Positions 1-6,579 of a stretch of 8,655 nt of DNA are shown one piece after another. This stretch comes from Planctomycetaceae bacterium (GTDB taxonomy: Bacteria > Planctomycetota > Planctomycetia > Planctomycetales > Planctomycetaceae): NCBI GenBank assembly GCA_027080405.1, contig JALWSL010000080.1:1-8655 (forward strand), given 5' to 3'. Positions within the stretch are counted from its first letter, which is position 1. Each line of letters begins with the position of its first letter. Below the pieces are notes generated by a model that saw nothing but the letters and a program-made list of their open reading frames with translations, searched no databases and was not told the DNA's origin. The position numbers were made by a program, and so were the translations under genes.

Positions 1-952
1 GTGAATACCGCTCCAACGTGACGAAATCACCACATCCCATTTCCCGCAAAAAATGGGCATTGATGAGTTGTTCGTGATGCCACGTTTCAGGAATGGCTAG
101 AACCGGTTTCCCCAGATACATGCATTCGCCCAACAACTGATTCCCGGCTGCGCTGACCACTCCCAGGCAGTTGGCCATGTCATCGACGAACCGCAGGGAA
201 TCGATTGGATGGAACGTCAGATTGCCGTAGTCGGGACGTTTCCCCAAACCGTAAACTTTCACAGGTATTGGCGAACAGGAGAGTTCTTCGATGACACGTT
301 TCGGGGTATTCCTTCTTAAATATGAAAGCAGGTAGTTCCCTTGTGAAGTTTCACGATTGCGCACCTCCGGACGGATCATCGGGCCGAGCGAAATCGCCCG
401 CTCCCGCCATTCCGGTTTCAGTTCTGCTTTGAAGAAGGAGGAGATCATGGAGATTTCCTGTTCGGTATAGTGCAACCGAACCGCAATTTGCATCACCCTG
501 GCAAATAGCTGCAACTTGCGAGGAAGAATGGAAAGATCATAGGCCAGCAGAAAATGCTGATGCGTCAAGCTCAGAAAAGGAAGTCCGCATCGCTTCGCCG
601 CCCTCGGCAATCCTGGTTCAAAATCGGTCAGAATGACATCCGGTTTGTGCCCGCGAATTTCCCGTTCCAGCTGATCGATCAGTCCGTTCAACACAAAGAA
701 ACGGAATCGCAGTCCTTCAAGGATCGTCTTGAACAGATGCAGGCGTTTCTTCACGTAATGGAATTTCATCCCCGGAATCTGCACCAGCCGCACCTGATCG
801 GACCGGCCATAACTTTCGGCTAAAAACTGATAGGCGTCTCCCGGGGCGAACAGCGTGATTTGATGCCGATCCCGAATCCGCTCGACGACCGAACGAATCC
901 GCGTCGCATGACCACGCCCCTCCCCCGACATGCTCATGAATATCTTCGCCAT
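1..952 (-). CDS. MJ1255/VC2487-type glycosyltransferase, C-terminal part cut by window edge
   Basis: A minus-strand frame is open from ATG at 952 to the left edge (317 residues seen; the end lies outside). The protein opens with a short beta strand and a glycine-rich loop, GEGRGHATR (residues 10-18), typical of the MJ1255/VC2487 glycosyltransferase family with a GT-B fold related to MurG/GT28. [10 protein letters not shown] lies at 105-114. The C-terminal half has a nucleotide-sugar-binding-like stretch at 267-289 (AAGNQLLGE then GKPVLAIPE), followed by HHEQ at 292-295. By family it should transfer a sugar from an activated donor on the cytoplasmic side; donor and acceptor cannot be read here. 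An in-frame TGA lies five codons upstream of the ATG and AGGG sits just before it, so the start is well fixed. A 290-base gap separates it from the hydrolase upstream on the same strand, so it may have its own promoter. Family call is firm, substrate unknown. Confidence 0.85.
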   Translation of the reverse strand, partial: MAKIFMSMSGEGRGHATRIRSVVERIRDRHQITLFAPGDAYQFLAESYGRSDQVRLVQIPGMKFHYVKKRLHLFKTILEGLRFRFFVLNGLIDQLEREIRGHKPDVILTDFEPGLPRAAKRCGLPFLSLTHQHFLLAYDLSILPRKLQLFARVMQIAVRLHYTEQEISMISSFFKAELKPEWRERAISLGPMIRPEVRNRETSQGNYLLSYLRRNTPKRVIEELSCSPIPVKVYGLGKRPDYGNLTFHPIDSLRFVDDMANCLGVVSAAGNQLLGECMYLGKPVLAIPETWHHEQLINAHFLREMGCGDFVTLERYS

Positions 953-1242
953 CTCAATCCCTGCTCAATGACACGCCCGATACACCCGATAATAGACGGC
1001 AGCCCGAAATCGAAGGCCTCATTTTTGCGGACAGAAAAGGAACGCACAATAATAAGACAGATAATCGTTCCCGTTCTACAAAGTTTTTCTGCGAGAAAAC
1101 AGAGCCACTCCAAAGCTGTCTCCGTATTCCCGTGTTACCGATCCTCATTGCCGATCATGCTGTATTGACAATCATACTGTTTTTAGCGGATTGCCCAGGG
1201 CGGCTGGTTCATTCTGACAGCCGTATCCAAACTGATATTTTT
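953..1242. other. intergenic gap upstream of the glycosyltransferase
   Basis: These 290 bases lie between the hydrolase stop and the glycosyltransferase start, both on the minus strand. Short open frames here have no recognisable protein character. The sequence is AT-richer in its middle (about 1020-1100), as expected for a promoter region. On the minus strand two copies of ATCGGG sit 9 bases apart (976-981 and 985-990), about 24-38 bases before the glycosyltransferase ATG. A small GC-rich hairpin lies at the hydrolase end. No convincing -35/-10 pair was found for the glycosyltransferase. Confidence 0.6.
1201..1223 (-). terminator. possible stem-loop after the hydrolase gene
   Basis: A perfect 6-base inverted repeat (CGGCTG and CAGCCG, 11-base loop) begins about 20 bases after the TAG of the hydrolase gene on the minus strand. 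It is GC-rich but no T-run follows, so it is at best a weak or factor-assisted terminator at the end of the four-gene cluster. A 6-base inverted repeat can occur by chance. Confidence 0.25.
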
Positions 1243-2085
1243 CTATAACTTGCGAGCCGTTCGCAAACTTTTCCCGCTAGTAATACCGGGTATCGGAAAG
1301 TGAAAAGGGATTTTTAACCCATCCCAGGCAAAGGAGATATTCTGCGGAAGAGCCTGGTTCGCCTGATCGTGGTCGATCTCGTGCGTCAGATGCGTGAAAT
1401 AGGCTTTCCGGGGACGAATCCTCTCAACCACATCGATCGCCTGGGCAACATTGAAATGTGTCGGATGCTCCCGGTAACGCAGTGCGTCGAGTATCAGAAT
1501 ATCCAGATTCTCCAACAGCGGGAAACTTTCCTCGGGAATTTCGCTGACATCGGTACAATAGGCGATATCGGCGAATCGATAACCGAAAACGGGAAGCTGA
1601 CCATGCAAAAGACGAACAGGCTGAATGGTCAATCCCAGCAGATCAAAAGGGGTTGATGTCACCCTTTTGAATTCGAATCGTGGGATGGCTCCCCGTTTTC
1701 TGTTACTCGGAAGTTCTGCGAAAGCGTAGGCGAACGATTGCCGAATCTGCTGTTCGACATTTTCTTCGCAATAAAGGGGGATTTCCCGATCAAGCAGATG
1801 TCCGAACTGTCTCAGATCATCGAGTCCGTAAATATGGTCGGCATGGGCATGCGTGAAAAGTGCGGCGTGAACGAGATCGACCGATTCCCGCAACAACTGA
1901 ATGCGCAGTTCAGGTGTGGTATCGACCACAAAGTTCCCTTGGGGTGCGCGAACCAGAATACTGCTGCGCGTTCGATTATTTTTCGGATTCTCCGACAGGC
2001 AAACCGGACAGCGACAGCCAACCATGGGAACACCATGGCTCGTCCCGGTTCCAAGCATGACAACCTCACCTGAAAATTCCGACAT
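1243..2085 (-). CDS. PhnP-like metallo-beta-lactamase-fold hydrolase
   Basis: A 280-residue protein of the Lactamase_B_2 / PhnP-like group. After the opening strand (VVMLGTGTSHGVP) comes a Cys cluster GCRCPVC (residues 24, 26, 29), matching the extra structural zinc site of PhnP-type enzymes. The metal-binding signature THAHADH spans 78-84 (His79, His81, Asp83, His84). Further likely ligands are His161 (LLHGQ), Asp200 (LILD), His210 (HPTHF) and the histidines of THLTHEIDH near 231-239. This is the full dinuclear-metal set, so the enzyme is probably active. PhnP itself cleaves a cyclic phosphodiester of phosphoribose; no phosphonate genes are nearby, so the substrate is unknown. Expected to be cytoplasmic: no signal peptide. 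I chose ATG 2085 because homologues begin close to the glycine-rich strand; an in-frame TTG at 2127 would add 14 residues. It follows moaE by 68 bases and is probably co-transcribed. Confidence 0.85.
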   Translation of the reverse strand: MSEFSGEVVMLGTGTSHGVPMVGCRCPVCLSENPKNNRTRSSILVRAPQGNFVVDTTPELRIQLLRESVDLVHAALFTHAHADHIYGLDDLRQFGHLLDREIPLYCEENVEQQIRQSFAYAFAELPSNRKRGAIPRFEFKRVTSTPFDLLGLTIQPVRLLHGQLPVFGYRFADIAYCTDVSEIPEESFPLLENLDILILDALRYREHPTHFNVAQAIDVVERIRPRKAYFTHLTHEIDHDQANQALPQNISFAWDGLKIPFHFPIPGITSGKSLRTARKL

Positions 2086-2153
2086 TCTTCTGCTCTTTTC
2101 TCCAATCGATGATGTGCCAGTTGTCAATCAGTCTTCAAGGGCAATCTTCAGGG

Positions 2154-2621
2154 TTACTCTTCGGGGTGAACCCAGTCAGTGGTACCATCTGCCCAATTTT
2201 CCTTTTTCCAAATGGGAACGGTTTCCTTGATCCTGTCCATCAAAAACCGGGCTGCTTCAAAACCCTCCCTGCGGTGCGGCGTGCTGATCGCGATCCCGAT
2301 TGCAATATCTCCCGGATCGAGATGACCAACACGATGCGCAAGACTCACCTTTTCCACTGGCCACTTTTGTCTGGCGAGTTCGATGAGACGGCGCAGTTCG
2401 GTCATCGCCATCTCTTCGTACGCTTCGTATTCCAGGGAAGCGGTCTTTTTTTCGCCGGTGATTTCCCGCACCGTTCCCAGAAACAGAACGACCGCTCCGC
2501 ACCGATTCGAACGGACAGATTCGGTCAAGGCCGAATAATCGATCGGCACCCGGGTGATGCTCAATTGAATCTGGCCGTCGTCATTCTCATTTCCCGTAGA
2601 AGAATCTGTTTTCGAAGGCAT
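2154..2621 (-). CDS. moaE: molybdopterin synthase catalytic subunit MoaE
   Basis: A 155-residue protein, close to the usual 150 for MoaE. The family landmarks appear in order: FLGTVR (47-52), the HRVG strand (97-100), STPHRREGFEA (113-123, with His116 and Arg117 in the active-site position) and IKETVPIWKKE (131-141). Lys132 and Lys139 have the same seven-residue spacing as the two active-site lysines of E. coli MoaE (119 and 126). MoaE with MoaD converts cyclic pyranopterin monophosphate to molybdopterin by adding two sulfurs, in the cytoplasm. The start at 2621 is set by GGAGG eight bases upstream and by its position four bases after the moaD stop. An in-frame ATG at 2687 would overlap moaD by about 60 bases and has no such site. 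The N-terminal 15 or so residues are polar and probably disordered. Confidence 0.95.
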   Translation of the reverse strand: MPSKTDSSTGNENDDGQIQLSITRVPIDYSALTESVRSNRCGAVVLFLGTVREITGEKKTASLEYEAYEEMAMTELRRLIELARQKWPVEKVSLAHRVGHLDPGDIAIGIAISTPHRREGFEAARFLMDRIKETVPIWKKENWADGTTDWVHPEE

Positions 2622-2625
2622 TAAC

Positions 2626-2883
2626 TCATCCTCCACTGACAGGGGGAAAACAGGCGAGTTCATCCCGATCGTTGATGAGATCGGCATCGTTCAGATAGCT
2701 GCCGTTCCTGGCAACAAGCAACCTCGACGAATAGACAGAGGTTTCCGGATAAAATGCCACAAGCTGCTCCTTGAAAGTAGCACAACTGCAACCAGAAGGG
2801 AGCACCAGAGAAAACTCCGGCTTGCCGATTTTTTCTTTCAGCCCTGCAAAACAGCGGACTGTAACCTGGATGGAATCAGTCAT
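2626..2883 (-). CDS. moaD: molybdopterin synthase sulfur-carrier subunit MoaD
   Basis: An 85-residue ubiquitin-like protein, near the usual 81 for MoaD. It begins with a beta strand (IQVTVRCFAGLKEKIG), has a typical middle (FKEQLVAFYPE, 37-46; VARNGSYL, 57-64) and ends in DRDELACFPPVSGG. The terminal Gly-Gly is the residue pair that MoeB-type enzymes adenylate and that is then converted to a thiocarboxylate, the sulfur donor for MoaE. Nothing needed for function is missing. ATG 2883 fits the family's usual length; an in-frame TTG at 2919 would add 12 residues unlike the family. The gap to the oxidoreductase gene upstream is 94 bases. No other moa, moe or mog gene is in the window, so the rest of the cofactor pathway must be elsewhere. 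Confidence 0.95.
   Translation of the reverse strand: MTDSIQVTVRCFAGLKEKIGKPEFSLVLPSGCSCATFKEQLVAFYPETSVYSSRLLVARNGSYLNDADLINDRDELACFPPVSGG
2630..2634 (-). promoter_or_regulatory. moaE ribosome binding site inside the moaD Gly-Gly codons
   Basis: The minus strand reads GGAGGATGAGTTAATG: GGA GGA encode the last two glycines of MoaD, TGA is its stop and ATG starts moaE. The GGAGG core is 8 bases from the ATG, an ideal distance. It fixes the moaE start and implies that moaE translation is coupled to completion of moaD. Confidence 0.85.
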
Positions 2884-2890
2884 GTTCTCT

Positions 2891-2919
2891 GAAATACGTC
2901 CCGCGATCCAGACTGTCAA
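2891..2919 (-). promoter_or_regulatory. possible internal promoter before moaD
   Basis: On the minus strand a perfect TTGACA (2919-2914) is followed after exactly 17 bases by TATTTC (2896-2891), a poor -10 element with three of six matches. Transcription would begin almost at the moaD ATG, giving a near-leaderless message. The spacing is right but the -10 is weak, so this is only a candidate for moaDE expression independent of the upstream oxidoreductase. Confidence 0.2.
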
Positions 2920-2977
2920 TGATCAACATCCTTTTTTCGTCTTTGTTACGGAAAAGATCGCAAAACCCTCGCAAGAT

Positions 2978-5900
2978 TCAGGGGGCCACTTTACTGGCTG
3001 GAATCGGTATCAAGCCGTATCCGGCAGCAATAATCAGCAAAGGATGCAAAACTGTTTTTCGGTTGTTGTGTTCCATCTGCATTTTGCAGGCGGAACATTC
3101 TGTTGTGGCCATGCTGAGATTCTCGTGCTCGATCGCCTCCATCAATTCCCTGCCGATCTGCATCGATTTGTCGTAGTTCTTTTTCGCCAACCCGAAATGT
3201 CCGGCCATGCCACTGCATCCCTTATCGATGGGGCCCATCTCGAGCCCGGGGATCTTTTTCAATATTTGCACAAAAGGTCGATTGGGAGCAAGCACACGTT
3301 GGTGGCACGGTTCGTGATACCCGATTTGCCCCGGAGGCAGTTCCCTGAAATCCGTTTTGAGCAGTCCCTGTTCCATCTTCTCCAGAAGATATGTGCCCAC
3401 ATCACAGGTCATTTCGGAAATCGCCGCCAAATCCGGATGATCCAACAACAACGGATATTCTTTCGACAGACACAAGGCCGTGGAAGGTTCCAGACAGACA
3501 ATCCGATGTCCTTCCCTGGCGTAAGGAGCGAGAATTCGGACATTATTTTCTGCAATTTCTCTGGCTGTAGTCAAATCGCCCACGTTAATCATACCCATTC
3601 CAGAGATATCCTGATCCAGCGGGATGAGGTACGGTATCTGGTTATGCTCCAAAATGGCAGTGAGCGCCGAGGCGACTTCGGGGGTATGGTAGTTGATGAA
3701 ATAATCGACAAAAAGAATCGGAGCTTTTTCCGCAGAGGCAAACGATTTTGCATCGGGCGACTCGGCGATATTTTCGGAATTTCCCTTCAACTGAAGCAGG
3801 AACGGCTTGCGGGCCAGTGCCGGAAGAACCCGGCGCGAATCGATCCCGATCGTTTTTTCCAGGAACCATCGGCCCAGCCGGTTACGCAAAATTGGATTGA
3901 CCAACCAGGAAACTCTCCAAAAAAGCGAAGCAACGGTCGCAATTCGACTCAGAAACCAGTCGGACCAACTCAGCCCGTTAGCCAACACATCCGCCGCTTT
4001 TGCTTCGAGCCAAAGATGGGGGATATCAACGTGACTGGGGCAATCGATCTGACACTGCTTGCAATTAAAGCAGCTCTCCAAAACTTCAGCGGGAGCCAGT
4101 TGGGCCAGTTCCGTGAAATCGTCCTCCTGAGAAGGATCTGCATCTGTGGAAAGGTAGGCTCGAAGCAGATTCGCCTTGGATCGCGGGGCATTGTATTCCG
4201 TTTTTTCGATGAGAGAAAAAGGACACATGCGACTGGACGTTGATATCGCCTTGCATTGCCCGCAACCATTACACATACCCGCAGATTCCAATAACTGCAG
4301 GCTGGTCCACTGCAGTTGATGCTTTGTCGGCTTGCCAAGGTGGATCAATTCTCCATCCGGACGCAGGTTCTGGATCGTCAAATGAGGATCACTACTGACG
4401 ATTTTATTCGGGTTGAGAATTTCTCCCGGATCGAACAGCTGCTTGATCTGCTGAAACAACCGGTAAAGAGGGCCGTATTGTGTGCGCAGGAAAGCCGTTC
4501 GGGACAGGCCATCCCCATGTTCTCCGGAGATCGCCCCTCCAAACTCGGCGACAACGCGATACAGATCGCGGGCCAGCGATTCGTAAAAAGTTTTTGTTTC
4601 CTGCCGCGGCATCTCCAAAAAAGGACGCAGATGCAACTGCCCGGTCCCGGCATGAGCGTAAAGTGACGCCGTCACCTGATGTCTCTGGAGTACCCGCTGC
4701 GCCTGAGGCAGGAAGTCTCCCAGACAATCGGGCGGAACGACAATGTCTTCCACAAACGGCACCGGACGGGCGGTTCCCTGAATACGGGCTAATAGCGGAA
4801 CAACTTGACGGGGCAATTTCCACAATTCAGCCGATTCCTCCTCACCCCGAGCATGAATGGCAACCGAGCAGTCTGCATGTTCCGATTTCAGAAACCGCTT
4901 GAACCGGTCTGTTCTGCGCAGAAGACTATCACGGGATTTATCGACAAACTCGACAATCATCGCCGCTTCTGCACTGGCCGGGATAAGCCTCTCGTATTTG
5001 GAAGAGGATTCCCGTGAAAGTGTCAACAGACGGCGATCAAGCAAATCACAGGCACCAGGTTCAAATTCCAGGATAAAGGGCAGCGCACGCAACGCCCGGT
5101 CGAACTGGGAAAACAGCAGCAACAGGACATCCCTTTCCGCAGGAAGAGGGCTTGTCTGGAGAACGGCTTCGGTGCAGAGCCCCAATGTTCCTTCCGAACC
5201 GGCGAACAGGCGCGGGAAATCGATCACTCCATTTCGCAGAACTCCCCGTAACATATAGCCCGCACAGTTGCGCAGCAGCAACGGTTGGCAGCGATCGATC
5301 AGATCCCTGTTTTCCCTCAACAGGGCAGCGAGCCTGCGAAGAATAACCCGCACACGCACATATTCATCGTGCTCCTGTTCCACCGTTGTCTGTATCGTTG
5401 CCGGTGTACCAGCTACAACCGGTTCCTGTTGCAACCAATGGGCGGTGCCATCGGAAAAAACAACCTGCAACGAATGAAGATGATCTCGGACCGAACCAAC
5501 CCGAACCGCATGCGAGCCCGCCGCATCGACACCAATCATTCCACCGACCGTTGTGATGGCGGAATTGGAGGGATCGGGGGCGAAATAGCGACCCGTCATC
5601 GCCAACGCGGCGTTCAAATCGTCCAGGACAACGCCCGGTTGGACAAGAACCGTATTGGAGCGAATCTCCAATATCCTGTTCATGTGACGGGAAAAATCAA
5701 CCACAATCCCTTCGCCCAGGCAACCACCTGCCAGGCCGCTTCCGGCTCCCCGCGCGATGACCGGAATTTGATGGTCAGCTCCATAGCGAACCACCTTTTT
5801 TACATCTTCGGTTCCAACTGGAAACACAACCCCGAGCGGTTGAATTTGATGCAGACTGCCATCATTGGCATACAGGGCGCACGTTCCGGGATCGCATCGT

Positions 5901-5983
5901 ACTTCCCCCTCCAGAAGCCCCAGCAAGTCTTCCTGGACCTGGTCACTCAAATTCGTATTCTGTTCAGCAGAACTGTTCGGCAC
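2978..5983 (-). CDS. FAD-linked / 4Fe-4S oxidoreductase of the YdiJ (GlcD-GlcF fusion) type
   Basis: A 1001-residue fusion with three parts. Residues about 40-280 are an FAD-binding PCMH domain with the flavin loop RGAGSGLAGG (78-87). Residues 280-530 are a FAD-oxidase C-terminal domain with YAHAGTGQLHLRP (442-454; His444, His451) and SGEHGDG (486-492; Glu488, His489), the substrate/metal site of the D-2-hydroxyacid dehydrogenase family. Then come two 4Fe-4S sites (Cys571/574/577/587 and Cys638/641/644/648) and a CCG-type domain (HEPCHQR 890-896, GCSGMAG 922-928, ECSACKMQMEH 962-972). The length matches E. coli YdiJ (about 1018). It should oxidise a D-2-hydroxyacid such as D-2-hydroxyglutarate, D-lactate or glycolate and pass electrons to the respiratory chain; which acid cannot be read from sequence. 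A hydrophobic stretch at 676-699 may touch the membrane. The start is GTG at 5983; an in-frame TGA at 6061-6059 bounds it, no ATG lies between, and no Shine-Dalgarno is evident. First gene of the minus-strand cluster. Confidence 0.9.
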   Translation of the reverse strand: MPNSSAEQNTNLSDQVQEDLLGLLEGEVRCDPGTCALYANDGSLHQIQPLGVVFPVGTEDVKKVVRYGADHQIPVIARGAGSGLAGGCLGEGIVVDFSRHMNRILEIRSNTVLVQPGVVLDDLNAALAMTGRYFAPDPSNSAITTVGGMIGVDAAGSHAVRVGSVRDHLHSLQVVFSDGTAHWLQQEPVVAGTPATIQTTVEQEHDEYVRVRVILRRLAALLRENRDLIDRCQPLLLRNCAGYMLRGVLRNGVIDFPRLFAGSEGTLGLCTEAVLQTSPLPAERDVLLLLFSQFDRALRALPFILEFEPGACDLLDRRLLTLSRESSSKYERLIPASAEAAMIVEFVDKSRDSLLRRTDRFKRFLKSEHADCSVAIHARGEEESAELWKLPRQVVPLLARIQGTARPVPFVEDIVVPPDCLGDFLPQAQRVLQRHQVTASLYAHAGTGQLHLRPFLEMPRQETKTFYESLARDLYRVVAEFGGAISGEHGDGLSRTAFLRTQYGPLYRLFQQIKQLFDPGEILNPNKIVSSDPHLTIQNLRPDGELIHLGKPTKHQLQWTSLQLLESAGMCNGCGQCKAISTSSRMCPFSLIEKTEYNAPRSKANLLRAYLSTDADPSQEDDFTELAQLAPAEVLESCFNCKQCQIDCPSHVDIPHLWLEAKAADVLANGLSWSDWFLSRIATVASLFWRVSWLVNPILRNRLGRWFLEKTIGIDSRRVLPALARKPFLLQLKGNSENIAESPDAKSFASAEKAPILFVDYFINYHTPEVASALTAILEHNQIPYLIPLDQDISGMGMINVGDLTTAREIAENNVRILAPYAREGHRIVCLEPSTALCLSKEYPLLLDHPDLAAISEMTCDVGTYLLEKMEQGLLKTDFRELPPGQIGYHEPCHQRVLAPNRPFVQILKKIPGLEMGPIDKGCSGMAGHFGLAKKNYDKSMQIGRELMEAIEHENLSMATTECSACKMQMEHNNRKTVLHPLLIIAAGYGLIPIPASKVAP

Positions 5984-6127
5984 GGGCTTTATGTTACTTG
6001 CTGTTAATCTGTTGCCTGTCGCAGATGCAACAACAGGACACCCAATTGATTCGCCCGATCATTCGGATCAGCAGAGACGGATTCCTGTTGAGGCATCGAA
6101 TTTATTCAGCTTTTCCTGCAATGCCCG

Positions 6128-6133
6128 ATTATA
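6128..6133 (-). promoter_or_regulatory. candidate -10 element for the oxidoreductase operon
   Basis: The minus strand has a perfect TATAAT here. No good -35 lies at 16-18 bases; the best is TGATCA with an 18-base gap and three of six matches. Transcription from it would give a leader of roughly 140 bases before the GTG at 5983. Confidence 0.3.
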
Positions 6134-6215
6134 TCTTCAATCATCCCGATTTGATCAGTAAACAGATCGCAATTCGGTAAACTTTTTGGTTTTTTGCATC
6201 TTGGTATGAGTTTTT

Positions 6216-6225
6216 GTTGCGCAAC
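6216..6225. repeat. 10-base perfect palindrome GTTGCGCAAC
   Basis: A perfect uninterrupted palindrome, GTTGC/GCAAC, lies between the two divergent starts, next to a T-rich tract (6183-6196 and 6211-6215). The symmetry suits a dimeric regulator, but there is one copy only and no regulator gene in the window, so operator function is a guess. Confidence 0.25.
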
Positions 6226-6304
6226 CTGCATAACTTCCCGAACATGGCGAACTGCTTCCCGGCAAGTTCTGTCTGCCGCCTTGAAACACCCTGTCGTTAC
6301 GCGA

Positions 6305-6331
6305 GATTGTCATTGCGCTGCTGCGACAATC
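6305..6331. repeat. 7-base inverted repeat GATTGTC/GACAATC
   Basis: A perfect inverted repeat with arms 6305-6311 and 6325-6331 and a 13-base loop. It could form a hairpin in a leader of the plus-strand lyase transcript or be a spaced operator. An imperfect direct repeat overlaps it (CTGCGACAATCGGG at 6321-6334 and CTGCAACAGCAATCGGG at 6349-6365). Confidence 0.3.
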
Positions 6332-6559
6332 GGGTATCGGCAGTCAGGCTGCAACAGCAATCGGGATAGGTTGTCTCATCTGCGGTTGTTCAATTAACCT
6401 GCCCGTTTACAGGATGACTCGCCTTCGATAAATTGGATCTTGCGGTCATTGTTGCGTCAGTCTGTTGATCCGTCCTGTGCGGGGAAGCCGGTCTGTGCGA
6501 GAAAAGAGGCACGTTTCATTCGGGAGTGGGCTTCACCAACCAATTGGTCACGCGAAAAC

Positions 6560-6567
6560 GGAGGAGG
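6560..6567 (+). promoter_or_regulatory. strong Shine-Dalgarno before the lyase, oddly spaced
   Basis: GGAGGAGG is the strongest ribosome binding site on the plus strand. Its end is 12 bases from the lyase ATG at 6580 but only 2 bases (5 from the first GGAGG) from an out-of-frame ATG at 6570. That ATG opens a five-codon frame (MFDHV) ending with TGA at 6585-6587, so the site is better placed for the decoy than for the real start. Confidence 0.65.
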
Positions 6568-6579
6568 CGATGTTCGATC

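Larger units (their letters stand above)
5984..6579. other. divergent control region without a recognisable gene
   Basis: These 596 bases separate the oxidoreductase start (minus) from the lyase start (plus). Short open frames occur on both strands, but none has a recognisable protein signature. The stretch holds a TATAAT on the minus strand (6128-6133), a 10-base palindrome (6216-6225), a 7-base inverted repeat (6305-6331) and five copies of ATCGGG or its complement. It must contain promoters for both flanking genes. About 600 bases is long for that, so an unseen small RNA or decayed gene is possible. Confidence 0.6.

Noticed and set aside
1165..1193. Perfect TTGACA on the plus strand at 1165-1170
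   Set aside because: The sequence 17 bases on (GGATTG) is not a -10 element and no plus-strand gene follows.
1243..2127. TTG start at 2127 for the metallo-hydrolase
   Set aside because: The 14 extra residues precede the family's usual N-terminus and have no binding site; ATG 2085 fits better, although it also lacks an ideal site.
2771..4243. A 490-codon open frame on the plus strand, antisense to the oxidoreductase and moaD
   Set aside because: It lies opposite strongly conserved minus-strand coding sequence, shows no family motif, and its composition looks like a reverse-frame artefact of a GC-balanced gene.
5285..6007. A 240-codon plus-strand open frame opposite the N-terminal part of the oxidoreductase
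   Set aside because: It overlaps the FAD-binding domain on the other strand, whose motifs are intact, and the plus-strand translation has no recognisable domain.
6141..6245. A 34-residue basic minus-strand frame (ATG at 6245) in the control region
   Set aside because: No good ribosome binding site, no recognisable fold, and a frame this short is expected by chance.
6194..6397. A 67-codon plus-strand frame in the control region
   Set aside because: Cys-, Arg- and Thr-rich translation with no protein-like pattern and no ribosome binding site; read as non-coding.
6526..6579. GTG start at 6526 for the pectate lyase
   Set aside because: It would add an arginine-rich 18-residue stretch ahead of the signal peptide and sits upstream of the GGAGGAGG site.
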